Shown: positions 1 through 11,245 of the stretch, piece after piece | Position numbering within the stretch: the first letter of the stretch is position 1 | Layout: the number at the start of each line of letters is the position of its first letter | Source: Aphidius gifuensis | Lineage: Eukaryota; Arthropoda; Insecta; Hymenoptera; Braconidae | Assembly: GCF_014905175.1 (NCBI RefSeq) | Contig: NC_057790.1 | Coordinates: forward strand, 10,473,298-10,537,297 | Reading direction: 5' to 3' | DNA length: 64,000 bases | Notes under the pieces: model-generated | Told to the model about the DNA's origin: nothing | Database searches by the model: none | What the model saw: only the letters and a program-made list of their open reading frames with translations | Position numbers and translations under genes: made by a program

Positions 1-599
1 CTCACACACATACTTGCATACATTATGTGTTGTGTAACCTATTACTTGAAGTTTTTGACGATGCTGATAATGACCGGGTTGATCAGGCCCAATGGTAACA
101 GAAGATGATGTTGATTTTGTCTCTCGAGACGAGGTTAGCCAAGTAAACAAGATGAAATCCAAGTATTTGATGATGATATTGTTGATATGGCACAATATAA
201 TGGCGGTGAATTTCACCGATGGAACGCCGTTCAGAACTGCCAATATATTTGCCAGTTCAATTACTTGGAATTGGTGACACTCAGTCGACGGTGTCAATTT
301 ATTTTATAAATTATGATTAATGATATAATATGATGTTATTATATCATTCAAATATAAATTCTCCATACAATGGAGTTCAACTTTATTTTATTTCCACACA
401 GGTTATATTTGATTTCATAAATTATTTTGCAATGCAATTTATTGATGGTGGCTGCTTGACGGCACACCGGTAGACACCGAAGTGAAATAATTAGCTCTTA
501 TTCTCTCTTCTCACGTATTCTCACACATACATACATACTTTGCTAACTAAACCAATTATACTGGTGTCACGGATACTTACACCAATATATATATATTAG
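1..599. other. Unrecognised AT-rich DNA
   Basis: No gene is recognised. A short acidic open stretch lies at about 92-290 on the plus strand, but it is open in two frames in succession, as if one frame had shifted, and it matches no family I know. CACACATA-rich microsatellite-like sequence occurs at 1-25 and about 515-535. Confidence 0.4.
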
Positions 600-1367
600 A
601 CCGTTTCAAAAAAAAAAAAAATTATTTTTTTTTCTCTCCCACCCCCTAAAATCTTAGTATTTACAGGCGAGCTACTGAATGTTTGGATCTGAGTATTTTT
701 TCTTAAAGCTTATGACTCCCCTTCTATGCGTCCACTAAGTCACACACACATTTATAAAAAAATAAACGATGTAAATCGAGTGCTGCCGAGTTTACTTTGA
801 GATAGCCGACATCAGCCGAATCACCATGTCTCGGCAGCACTCGGTTTACACCGTTTATTTTTTTATAAATGTATGCAAATGTATGTGTGACTTAGTGGAC
901 GCATAGAAGGGGAATCATAGGCTTCAAGAAAAAATACTCAGATCCAAACATTCAGTAGCTCGCCTGTAACAAGACAAACCATCTACTATTTGCAATTTTT
1001 TTTTTTTTCAATGTCACTCATCGACTTTGAATATTTTCCATTTAAAATACATGTAAGCAGAATGTTCATTTTATACTTTTGTTCATAACTTTATCAATTT
1101 TTGAGCTAGAGACTTGGTAATATGACCATTCGAAAGCTCAAAAAAAAAAGCTTTGAAATACATATTGAAAAAAAAATTTTTGATCAACTGTTTCGTGGCT
1201 AGAGAACTTTATAAACGTTTATTTCTAAAAAAACGATAATTTATTTATTCGAAGACCTCTGAGCATTCATATAAAATTAAAAATTCGGCATATAAAATAT
1301 AGTGTCTAAAGCTTTTTGATTAAGCTTTTTAAATAATCATCTTGAATTGAAATTTATTGATTATACC
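600..1367 (+). repeat. Fold-back repeat family A, copy 1 (interrupted)
   Basis: Apart from a 303-bp insertion (664-966), this block is the reverse complement of 51,285-51,778 with high identity over about 480 bases. It begins with GACCGTTTC and a poly-A/poly-T stretch and runs past the words CTTGAATTGAAATTTATTGA. At 51 kb the same sequence forms one arm of a long inverted repeat; here only one arm is present, so the copy looks truncated at its right end. It has no coding capacity. Confidence 0.8.
664..966. mobile_element. Palindromic MITE with TA target duplication
   Basis: A 303-bp element with near-perfect inverted arms: it begins CAGGCGAGCTACTGAATG, and the reverse complement of that ends it. 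It is flanked by TA at 662-663 and 967-968. The uninterrupted copy of the host repeat at 51.7 kb gives the empty site, confirming both boundaries to within about two bases. TA duplication with CAG...CTG ends is typical of Tc1/mariner-derived MITEs; the superfamily is inferred because no transposase is present. The arms cover almost the whole length, so the transcript would fold into one hairpin. Confidence 0.85.
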
Positions 1368-4229
1368 TATAGGTGCCAACAAATAACAAAATTTAATTTA
1401 GTTCGTCAGTTTAAAAAATATGTTGGAATACCAAATTCTGACACTACATATCGTTGAATAAAAATAAAATAAGAAACCGAAAAATTGAAAAAAAAAACAT
1501 CGTAAAGTTAATAAAGCGTCGTCGATTGGGAAATTGCCGGAATTGATCAGTCAAAATTTATTATTGGCCCCTGTGAGAAAATAGGAATATTGAACCTCAT
1601 AAGGCCAAAAAGTTTTAAAAAAGTATGATAATTTCTTTTCGGAAAAAATCGGAACAAAATGAGCATATTAAAAGCCAATTCGATCCAAAACTTTACATTT
1701 TATCACGAAATAACAATAAGTCACATAAAAAACGAAACATAATATTATTGAAAGTGATAGTATCATCGAAATTGTTCATAAAATAAATTTTTTTCTCTCC
1801 TAAGTCACTGGATTGACTGCAGAAGCAACTGTTATTCTGTAAAATATCAACTCTCGAATGTAATATAAATGCGACAAAATATCTCAACTGAAGAATATGT
1901 TAGGTTTTACTATCACTCTGACAGCCACCTATCAAAGCCATTCAACGTGAAGTCAATAAATTGACAGCTGGAGCTGTCAACTTCTTGATGCTTTTTCTTG
2001 TGATTACAGTCACAAAAAAATCTACATTAAGCTATATTCGAAGTTTAACGATATAAGTCTAGTATTCCATAAAAACCTATTATCTATATATTTTCCGAGA
2101 GACTGGTCCCTGAATGTGTGACAGAATCAATATACAACTTTGGTCAAGATAGAAAGCCTATTACTACTGAGCAGTTTCTGCCTCAGACTGTCAGTAAAAA
2201 AAAACCTACCTAAGGGTTCCACTCTACTAGTAGATGGTTCACATTTCGGTGTTCTTTCCACTTGAATGTTTCTTCCTCCACTAACTCTAATTGTCCAATT
2301 GTTCAAATTACTTATTTATGACTTGTTATAAGTATTCATCAAAACGATCGTCGAAGAGTTGATGGCTGACCGATAACGATATATAAACGAATAAACCCAT
2401 TAGTTTTTTAATCAATTCTGGTAATGTTGGCAATCAATATGGATCTGATAGACAATAACCAGTATTTTCTGATGCTGCACGATATTTTTCAAGTAAAGCA
2501 TTTAGTTTTTCTGGTATTGCTAATGATATTGGTGATTGAAATCGTCCAGTATAATCTTGTGCTTATGTACATTGTTTTCTCATCATATCTAACTTATTGA
2601 TTAATTCCTTTTTGATGGTTTCAATTTATCTTTCATTAATTGTGATGAATAATTATTTTTAACCGAATCTATAATGTTTTAATTAAAATAATTCACGTTA
2701 AAAAAGAAGTATTGCTTACCTATATATTTGTCTGATGTTCAATAAAATTATTCAATCTTTCGTAGTCAAGGAAATAAATAGTAAATAGAAAAAAACAAAA
2801 GATAAATATAAACTTAAATCAATAAATTAATTATAATTGACTACCTTCATTGCGTTACTTTTGTTGCACCCATCTTTTGTTTTTTTTTTAACTACTCATT
2901 CTAAAGAAGTTTCACTTCAAAAATAATTGAACAGTTTTAAACGTTAAATTTGTTATGTGTCTTATTCCATTGACTATAAATTTTAAAAAAACGCAATGTA
3001 GGCTACAAGGTCACATTTTTTGGTCTTTGTCGATTCCATATAAATATTATAAATGTGAATATATACATATATCGGGTAGAAAGGAAATAATGTATATACA
3101 TTCCACAAATATATAAGAGGAATGAATTTGTAAATCGGTTGAACTTTATTTGACCAGATAAAACTTGAATTGATTTAACCAGGACCAAGCTCCCCTCACC
3201 GTCTATCTATTCGGTAATTCATGACCAGATTCAGTGACACCATGACTACAAAATGGGGTCGAAAAACACAAGTACTACACCTACTACACTTTATGCATAA
3301 TTACAATGACGACACTATTTACTACATTTTGACTAAATTTTTTGAGTTTTTTATTATTATTGATAGTAATATATTATGATTATTTATGTAGGCTTATAAT
3401 AATGAAATTAAATTTTTTCAAAGGTGTTAGTTGCCTATTTTCTTATATTCAAAAAACTTTTAATAGCATACAATATTGAAATAAATTCAATTAATTTATA
3501 TATATTGATGAGGCATTCCACGTCATTTAAGACAGTCTGAACCCCGAATCCATCCAAATTAAGTCGCGACTCTTTTTAAATTGAAAACACCACCGGGGGC
3601 ATCTCTGTATTTTTTAGATTTTACTTATCATTGACAACCCTTAAGAAAAATAGAAATTACTTCTAAAAATTAGAGTCAAGTATTCGAAATTGTCACTATA
3701 ATTGTAAGTATATTAATTTAGATATGACTCCAGTAAGTAAAGAGAGAAATATATATTTTTGGCGCATGTAATTAAGTCTGAACTATTAAAAATTTTCTAC
3801 TTTGTTTGTAAAAAAACAATATACGCACGATAAATTTAATTTTTTTTTTAAAAAAAAGCTTAATATCAAATCATAAAATAAATCTGAATTCGTGTCCAAC
3901 GAACACAAGAACAGAACACAGACGCGGGATTTGGATTGATAGGAACAAGATGGTGGACTCCAACAAACACGTGAACAGAATATTGACCCAATTAAATATT
4001 ATATTAAAATAATAACTAGTGGCACTATTTTTATTCTTTTAACACTTGATTTATTTTATTAGAGCACTTTAATCAATTAACACACACTTTAAAAATTTAA
4101 GACACTTGGATAATTTAAGGGATTCACAAAACTAAGATGGTGACGGCCATGCGGTCACGCAACTCACCAAATTTATTACTTAAATTTACTTAACTATTAC
4201 TTATTAAATTTCACAAATTTTATAGTAAC
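1368..4229. other. Intergenic region without a recognisable gene
   Basis: AT-rich sequence with frequent stops in all frames. A stretch of about 50 open codons on the plus strand at roughly 2,070-2,215 resembles coding sequence in composition but has no recognisable start or family. A possible minus-strand gene remnant at 2,341-2,640 is listed separately. Nothing else above 300 bases can be supported. Confidence 0.5.
2341..2640 (-). pseudogene. Possible decayed protein-coding fragment
   Basis: Read on the minus strand in one frame, this interval encodes about 95 residues of ordinary, non-repetitive protein-like sequence (for example IPEKLNALLEKYRAASEN), broken by at least three in-frame stops. 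The composition, with Leu, Glu and Lys well mixed and few runs, differs from neighbouring AT-rich noise. I do not recognise the family. It may be a transposon or host gene relic; chance cannot be excluded. Confidence 0.25.
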
Positions 4230-4412
4230 AATTGAGGGTGTACATGCAATAACCCGCTACGCGTTCGAAAAACTGTAAAAGTATTTCCAACGGCAGAGGG
4301 GTGATATGAATTTTTAAATTTGTTAAATAAAAAAAAAAATATATACACATCTTAACAATGAAAAATAAAAATTATCTTTCATTAGACTTTTTTTTCAAAT
4401 CATTATTATTGT
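4230..4412 (+). repeat. Left terminal inverted repeat of the 4.55-kb element
   Basis: About 183 bases, matching the reverse complement of 8,597-8,782 with only scattered differences (for example GTGTACAT against GTCTACAT, and one extra base near the poly-A run). It contains a poly-A tract around 4,328. Confidence 0.85.
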
Positions 4413-5095
4413 TTAAAAACAAATATGAACTTTCATTTATAGTCAATATAAATATATTAATAAACAAAAGGAGAATATCATTGGATCAATGATCTTATAT
4501 ACATATATCTATATACATATATATAAAATGTATAAATATATATAAACAAATGGATATATAAATAAATAATATTATGTATAATAATTTACTTACGCCAAAA
4601 TTTTTTTAGTTGATCAAGAAAACGGATACGTATGAGTCCAAACTCCACCAGCGTACGAAATAAGATTCCAATGGCTCGCGTGCTACATTGTTTATTTAAT
4701 AAACAAGTCAATTTTTGAAAAAAAACTTCTAAAATTTCAATAAATGTCGTTTAAGTAGCTATTGATATTTTCTTCACTAGAAGTTTTTTCTACGATAAAA
4801 TTTATTCGACTCTTTTTAATGATGAAGTTGAAAAAATTTAATAAACATAATCTACCATTAAAAAATAATAATTAATAAACAATATGAAAATTTGTGAATC
4901 ATGATTGTTCTACAGGGTTCCCTGCATCATAATTAATATTTACTAAAATTTTCAAATGATTTCTTCAATAAATAAAAAAGTTATTGCAATATATGTTTAT
5001 AATAATGAAAAATTTTGATAAAAAAAACATTTGTTTATTATTTTTTTTTAAACAATTGTAATGTCCTGCGGTAGGCGCACTAATTTTTTTTATTT

Positions 5096-5128
5096 TACGT
5101 AGGTGGGACGCTTCGCGTCACCTACGTA
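5096..5128. repeat. GC-richer hairpin
   Basis: The arms TACGTAGGTGGGACGC and GCGTCACCTACGTA flank a three-base loop, giving a strong stem with one unpaired G. It stands out against the surrounding poly-T/poly-A sequence and is followed by a poly-A stretch. No terminator or tRNA role is supported. Confidence 0.7.
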
Positions 5129-5129
5129 T

Positions 5130-5735
5130 TGCATTTGTCTAAGAAAAAAAAAAAAGTGTCGTAGCTCCTTAGCCAATAGACCTAGAGACTTCATATTATG
5201 ATCAAAAGAAGCGTATTTTTAATACCTACAATTCGTATATTTTCGTTTTTTTAAAAAGTAATTATTAAAGCCGTAAATGCTAAAAATATCAAATTTGTCA
5301 TTTTGTCTTTTTTTTAAAAAAATTAATAACTCTTAAACTATCCATCCGATTAACTTCCACCGACTAATTTAAAGTTTCATTTTATTTTTATCTACAATTT
5401 GCCGCAAATATGAACGCGATATCTTAAAAATTGACGAAGATATTGATGATTAATTACAAAATTTTATTTTCGGAGTCACGGAACTGATTAACATTGGAAT
5501 CTGTCAAAATTATATTGAGGCAGATTAGTCGCACGAAGTTGGCAGCCCTGCTCAGTAAAACGCACTCACACAGATGAACATATTTTTATAATAATATTCC
5601 GTAGTAAACAAAACGACATAACCTATGAGCAATATGACATTTATTTAAAAAAAAAAAAAAATGAACCGATTAATAATTGCACATGACCCACCGGAGTATT
5701 GAAAATTTTAATTTTCGTCACAAGTAATTTTTTTT
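5130..5735 (+). repeat. Segment related to the 40.4-41.6 kb repeat
   Basis: It shares a distinctive order of words with 40,400-41,600: a poly-A tract, CTCCTTAGC or CTTACGAAC variants, GAGACTTC(A/G)TA, a CAAAAGAAGCG phrase, and finally CCGGAGTATTGAAAATTTT. This indicates an old dispersed repeat. It has no coding capacity. Confidence 0.5.
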
Positions 5736-6252
5736 TTTTTAATCTTTTAATCTGTATTATATATTCAGGGTATATTTTGATACCCTGAGCTCCATCTTAC
5801 GCAATAGAAAAGTAATATATTGAGAGGAGCCAGAGATCTTGTCCCCTCAATGATTTTCTGGAGCCGGCACTAATGCCAAGCGGCAGTTCCGCCAATTTTA
5901 ATAATTAATTGAAATGATAAATTAGTACAATGAGTGATATCGACAGAATCTAAAAAATACAAGGATTTTCATGATACCACTCATGTTATAAAATTTTAAT
6001 TCGAAATATTTTTAATTAGTCAGCAAAGATCACGTCTTTTACGCTGACCAATAGGAAATAAGTAGACTGAGGAAAATAGGGAATGGACCAGGAGAAAACT
6101 GAACGTCCTCGAAGTATCCTCACTTTTCTAAGAGAGTCCCAAACTAGATCGATCGAGATTTTCTAGATCACTCGGTCCGCAGTCTCTGCACCATAACTAG
6201 CTCTTCCAGCTCTAACTAAGTTCTACTTCATCGCCGAAGCTCTATTCTTCTA

Positions 6253-6412
6253 ATAAAGACTTAGAAAATTTTAATTTTTCTGAATTAAAACTTAGAAAAT
6301 TTTAATATTTCTAAATTAAAACTTGGAAAATTTTACAATATCTGAATTTTGACTTAGAAAATTTAATTATTTCTAAATTAAAACTTAGAATATTTTAATA
6401 ATTTCTGGATTC
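6253..6412. repeat. ~32-bp AT-rich minisatellite, five units
   Basis: Five imperfect copies of a unit close to AAAACTTAGAAAATTTTAAT followed by a TTTCTGAATT variant. Units differ by single-base changes and short indels. Confidence 0.8.
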
Positions 6413-6487
6413 AATCACTTTGATTATTTTGAATAAATATATATAGCTTTCAGCTATATATTAAGTTGATTAAATTGATTGTAAGTA

Positions 6488-7572
6488 CACTGAGAGAAAT
6501 TTTAACTAAAAATTAAAATCATGGTTGAATAGAAATTACTATAGTACTTTGTAATTTTTGTTTTAATTCTGGGACTGGCCGCGAGAGTCGGAATTCTACA
6601 ATAAAATTATGTAAAATGTGTAAAATGTCAAAAAATTGTTGGGTTACTTCAAGCCTCTATACATCGTTATCTATTGCAGATGGACATGGGGTTGAGTGAA
6701 GTTTATTATTGAAAATTCAATTCTAAACAATTTATAAAGAATTACTTTTTTTGATTAATCTCTTAGATAATGAGTTATGAGTTAATTAAAATAAAGACAT
6801 ACATGTTTTGTGAAAACAATAAAAATTATTATATGGTTGAATAAAAAATACTGCACAATTTAAAGAATATTCTTATATATATAATAAAAATTATCATGTA
6901 GACATATAAAAGTTAGCATAGACTTAAATATTTTTTACTATATAGCTTTGTAAAAATTCTGTTTGTGGGACGAAATAACACAAAGATGGCCGACCGATTG
7001 AACAAATGATTGAACTGTCATGTAATTTCAAGCATTTCTACAGCCTTATCTGTTGAAGCTAGGTATGGGGTTAAGCGAGGTTTATTGTTGGTTATTTATT
7101 TCTAAACAATTTATCAAGAATAACTTTTTTCTATTTAACAATTAGTTTTCGAGTTTTGAGCGTGTAAACAGAAAAGAAAAAATGTTGCCGGGAATTGATT
7201 GCTATTCTCCGTGAATCTAGCACAAACTGCCCAACTTAACACAAAAAATGTCCAACTTTTAAATAAAATTTGTAATAAAATTTAGTAAATTCTAAAACCG
7301 GTAGTGGGTAAATTCTCAGTCTGCTAGAATTTACTTGTGAGTGTCGTGAATTTAGTCATTTTTTTAAACAGAAATTACAATAAAATTGTGTAAATTTTAT
7401 GGCTTAGTAGTGTATATAGTCAATGGCCAGATTTTTTACATAATTTTATTGTAAAAATTATCTATCAATATACGAATAATTCTTATAAATGACGGGGGAA
7501 CGCAGTTTTTACTATTTATTTTGTAATTTTTTCTTTTACGTTTGTAATTCTTAGTTAATATTTCTCTCAGTG
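6488..7572. mobile_element. 1,085-bp MITE with CACTGAGAGAAA ends and TA duplication
   Basis: The left end CACTGAGAGAAATTTTAACT is matched in inverted form at the right end (CTTAGTTAATATTTCTCTCAGTG, with small differences). TA lies at both 6,486-6,487 and 7,573-7,574. The interior is AT-rich and non-coding; it contains two related direct segments around CTATTGCAGATGGACATGGGG and CTGTTGAAGCTAGGTATGGGG. It is a non-autonomous DNA element inserted in the 4.55-kb element. Confidence 0.75.
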
Positions 7573-8596
7573 TATATTTTTAATTCAGTTGAAATAATTA
7601 TAAATCTCTTGGTCAATAGCTTTATTAATTTTATTCAAATCAATTGAACGCTTAGTTTAATAAGTTGTTATAATAAAAAAATTATTAAACAAATAGATAT
7701 TTTCCGTGAACAATTAAATTACGATTTTTATAAAATAAACCTAGAGTCTGTGTAACGCGAGTGCACCGTACAATTACAAGCACTACGATTTATCATCAAT
7801 CCGTTTACATAAAAATATAAGTATACTGGCAGATATATTTATATTTATATACACTGATCATTTTATTGGTAAATACAATAATCCCAGTACCAAATAATTA
7901 GAAGCCAAGCCAAGGTCAAGTACGTAGGCAACTACAAGGTAGTTTTAATTCAACAATTATTGTAAGTACAAATATTACTTTAATATTTAGTGTTTGTTCG
8001 CGGTTTATCAGTGTAATTTTAAGTAAAGTCTCGACGTTTATCAAGTGTTATAATTACGTAATTGTAGAGTCAGTGTTTCATTTATTTTAACAACTAGATT
8101 GCTTCTCAATCTAGTTGATTATTCACCGGGTTACGTAATATTTAATTGACGGGTCGTTTCTTTAATATTTCTAATCACTGACTCCGTAATTCACTTGATT
8201 TTTCTCTCTTTAAATTATCGACGCGTTGGGCCTTTGTTTTAAGTAAATTTTGAGCGTTTAATATTTTATAATTTATAAGAAATTAAGTTTATTTTGTATG
8301 TAATATCTAATTTAAATCATGGCGTTTTTCTAAATATGTAATGTTTTGTCCGAGTATCAAATTTCTTGGGTCTACTTAATTATTTTATTGTTGAATTATA
8401 TCTGTGTTCGTATTATATTTTCCGTGTCCATTTCAGGTGTCATTTATCCTTTCTAAATTACGCGTCTATCTTCCCAAACCTACCCATTGTATCTTAAGTG
8501 AGCAGGGTGATTTGGATTAATTAAAAATATATCAGGCAGGATTATTTTATTCAGTAATAATCAATTATTTGATATTTAATCCGGCTACGATATTTC

Positions 8597-8782
8597 ACAA
8601 TAATAATGATTTGAAAAAAAAAGTCTAATGAAAGATAATTTTTATTTTTCATTGTTAAGATGTGTATATATTTTTTTTTTTTATTCAACAAATTTAAAAA
8701 TTCATATCACCCCTCTGCCGTTGGACAATACTTTTACAGTTTTTTGAACGCGTAGCGGGTTATTGCATGTAGACCCTCAATT
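8597..8782 (-). repeat. Right terminal inverted repeat of the 4.55-kb element
   Basis: Inverted partner of 4,230-4,412. The innermost matched word is ACAATAATAATGATTTG and the outermost ACCCTCAATT. It lies about 430 bases upstream of the THAP exon. Confidence 0.85.
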
Positions 8783-9211
8783 TACATCTGTACTCCGATT
8801 GCTCAATTATTTTAAACACTACTCACAATAACACTTCGCAAGTTGACTTTCAAGGCACTGATTTATATCTCAAGTTAAAATTATTAATTATTAACTCAGA
8901 ACAAAATAATGATTTTAAGTTTATCAACAATCAAATGAATTTAATAAATTATGAATTTAATTAGAGATTAAAATGATTTTAACCGATACAAGATTTTAAT
9001 TTTGACTCACGTGTTAATTAGAATAAAAGCTAGGTCTATGAATTTACGTGAGGTAGGTCCAGTTGCCTTGAATGCCAGCGAGAGAAGATAATTAGATCAA
9101 TTTTAATCAAAAAAGACTGAATTTCATCTCAAGGAAAAAAAGAGTTTTTTTACTACAAAAGAAATTTCACTTATATTCGTTGTTAGTAATCGGTAATCTT
9201 TTTTTATGCAG

Positions 9212-9693
9212 ATGTCTGAAATGGTTAAAGGCCGCTGGAAAGAGAGCTCTTCTTGATTCGTCCTTTTCTCAACTCTTATCTCGACACATCTGCAAATGTC
9301 ATTTCGAACAAACTGCACTTGTTTCTCAGAAAAGGCTGAAAAAAGATGCGTGCCCTACGGTTTTATTACCTGATGGACTGACCAATAATGACCTGGAATT
9401 TTTCTGCGCAAAACAAGAAAAAATGGATTCATTCGAACGGTTTAAACGGGATGCAGATATAGTCGACACTGATAGGACTCTATTACCTACATCTACACTT
9501 ACACCCAGTGTTACACCCACACCTACACTTACACCTACTCCTACATTTACACCTACACCTACTCCTACACTTACATCTACACCTAATCGTATTCCTACAC
9601 CTGCTTCTACACACGATCTTACACTTACACCTACTCCTACGCCTACATCTACTGAACGAGCCATGACTTCTGACCGCCATAAACGACACTCAG
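9212..9693 (+). CDS. P-element/THAP9-like transposase, THAP exon
   Basis: This exon encodes the C-terminal half of a THAP zinc-finger DNA-binding domain, including CLKWLKAAGKR, the CKCHFE motif (second Cys and His of the C2CH zinc site) and a degenerate AVPT box read here as DACPT. THAP domains bind the transposon ends in P elements. It is followed by a roughly 55-residue Thr/Pro-rich linker made from ACACCTACTCC-like hexamers. The 3' boundary is a good donor (CAG|GTAAGT at 9,693/9,694). The 5' boundary is taken after TTTTTTTATGCAG at 9,211. The first Cys pair of the zinc site must lie in an upstream exon that I could not find. The donor phase (1) matches the acceptor of the large exon at 11,246. 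The family call is solid; whether the gene is expressed is unknown. Confidence 0.8.
9494..9650. repeat. Degenerate ACACCT hexamer repeat inside the THAP exon
   Basis: About 25 imperfect hexamers of the type (A/T)C(A/T)CCTAC encode alternating Thr-Pro. The region stays open in the coding frame despite being repetitive, so expansion has not broken the gene. Confidence 0.8.
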
Positions 9694-9871
9694 GTAAGTT
9701 TTTTTTTATTTTATCAATTTTTCATATAAAATGATTCTATATAATTTTAATGTCAGTTGCAATTAGAAATAGTTTCCCATTTGCTCATGTACTACTTTGT
9801 ATTCTTATAATCAGCTTTACTTCTCCAGGGTTTCTTGCGATTGACAATTTCTGTAGAAAAAAAAAAAAGTC

Positions 9872-10327
9872 AATGTAGAAAAAATTGAAATCTAACGCAA
9901 TATTCAGGATATTTTTATGTATGTTGGTTGATATAGCTAGAGATATCAGATAAATTAATTTTTCCTTGGGATTTTTATTTATTGAAGAGATAAAATACAT
10001 GTTATTTTATTAAAAAAAAATAATAATGTCCAAGGAAAAGCAGTAGCTAAGGAAAGGATGTAGCTAAGGAATTAATGTTGCCAAAGAATAATTTTTCAAG
10101 CAAATATATTTCCTTAAAACATAATTCTTTGACAACCTCAATTCTTTAGCTACTGCTTTTCCTTGGACATTATTATTTTTTAAAAATAAAATAACATGTA
10201 TTTTATGTATTTAATAAGTAAAAATACCAAGGAAAAATTAATTTATCTGATATCTCTAGCCAAATCAACCAACATACATAAAAATATCCTGAATATTGCG
10301 TTAGATTCCAATTTTTTTTTACATTTC
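9872..10327. mobile_element. Near-perfect 456-bp palindromic MITE in the transposase intron
   Basis: The two halves are inverted copies over about 225 bases with almost no loop: ATCTAACGCAATATTCAGG near 9,890 is matched by CCTGAATATTGCGTTAGAT near 10,288. The centre contains TGTCCAAGGAAAAGCAGTAG with TAGCTAAGG words, the same module that forms the array at 45.6-46.4 kb. It lies wholly within the intron 9,694-11,245. No coding capacity. No clear target duplication. Confidence 0.8.
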
Positions 10328-10465
10328 AATGTTTAAATTTATTTTATATTTTTTTATCATATTATGTTCTAATTCAGTATCCTTATTAATAAAAAAAACT
10401 TTTTCTATTGTATTTAGTGAAGATTATCCCTAATAAGGATTTAAATTTTCCACCTTTTACAATAC

Positions 10466-10557
10466 CGCGCGATAGCTTAGGGGATAAGGCACTCGGTTTA
10501 GAATATAGGTTCATAGGTTTAGGTAAAGTCACAGGTTCGTATCCCGGTCGGGACAGC
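10466..10557 (+). mobile_element. tRNA-derived SINE head, copy 1
   Basis: It begins GCGCGATAGCTTAGGGGATA, which fits an RNA polymerase III A box, and carries a B-box-like AGGTTCGTATCCC at 10,533-10,545, then CGGTCGGGACA and a long poly-A. Closely related copies occur at 47,258-47,348 and 52,936-53,016. The extra bases between the boxes and the lack of a clean cloverleaf argue against a functional tRNA. It sits in the intron of the P-like transposase. Confidence 0.75.
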
Positions 10558-10889
10558 AGTCAAAAAAAAAAAAAAAAAAAAATGAACAATAAGTATAATA
10601 CTATTGTTTTTTTTTTTTTTTTTTATTTAGCATTGGCAAAAAAAAAACTAAAAATTTCATTTTGTTTTTACATGGTACACTGAAATTTTTAATGTATACA
10701 CGGAAATTAACAAGTTCTCTTTTTTAAATTACATTGTTGGCGCTTCGATCCCAACTGTCGTGGTGACCATGTAAAAATGAATATTTTTTTCGGTAAATTC
10801 CACAAAAAATTTTTCTCGGTGTATGATTTTAATTCATTCAAATGAAAAGCACGTCTGTAATTTTTTTTCATTATCATAAAATGTTAAAG

Positions 10890-11170
10890 ATGACCCATGA
10901 AATTAAAGTACCCAATTCAAAGAAAATTTACATGCATTTATTATTTTTTCAAATTAATTTTTCAAAACGTTATTACCAATTTTCCGGTCGAGAAATTTTA
11001 TTTTTTTATTTTTTTCGCAACGTGTATCCGTTACAGAGGTAAAAAGGTTCTCTAATTTGCGAAAATGCCTTAAATTGAAATTAAAGTATCCAATTCAAAG
11101 AAAATTTACATGCATTTATTTTTTTATTAGATTAATTTTTTAAAAATATTATTACCAAATTTCCCGGTCA
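10890..11170 (+). repeat. Direct repeat pair in intron
   Basis: Two copies of about 100 bases starting GAAATTAAAGTA(C/T)CCAATTC and running to ATTACCAA(A)TTT(T/C)CCGGTC lie about 183 bases apart (about 10,898 and 11,080). They are just upstream of the large exon's acceptor. Confidence 0.75.
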
Positions 11171-11245
11171 GACGCAATAATATAATCACAAACAATCATT
11201 CCGGTTGATTCTTTATTTTTAATCTTTTGATACCTAACTTTGCAG

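Larger units (their letters stand above)
4230..8782. mobile_element. Non-coding 4.55-kb element with long terminal inverted repeats
   Basis: The outer ends are inverted copies of one another (4,230-4,412 against 8,597-8,782), beginning AATTGAGGGT and sharing words such as AACCCGCTACGCGTTC and GGCAGAGGGGTGATATGAA. Between them lie about 4.2 kb with no long frame. Nested inside are a hairpin (5,096-5,128), a repeat-family segment (5,130-5,735), a small palindrome (TCAGGGTAT/ATACCCTGA, 5,765-5,788), a minisatellite (6,253-6,412) and a separate MITE (6,488-7,572). No clear target-site duplication is visible. It is probably a non-autonomous DNA transposon; superfamily unknown. Confidence 0.7.

Noticed and set aside
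9326..9689. Minus-strand Val/Gly- and Arg/Cys-rich frames
   Set aside because: Antisense shadows of the Thr/Pro hexamer repeat in the THAP exon.
10466..10557. Functional tRNA gene
   Set aside because: A and B boxes are present, but the spacing is too long and the arms do not form a cloverleaf; repeated dispersed copies with A-tails fit a SINE.
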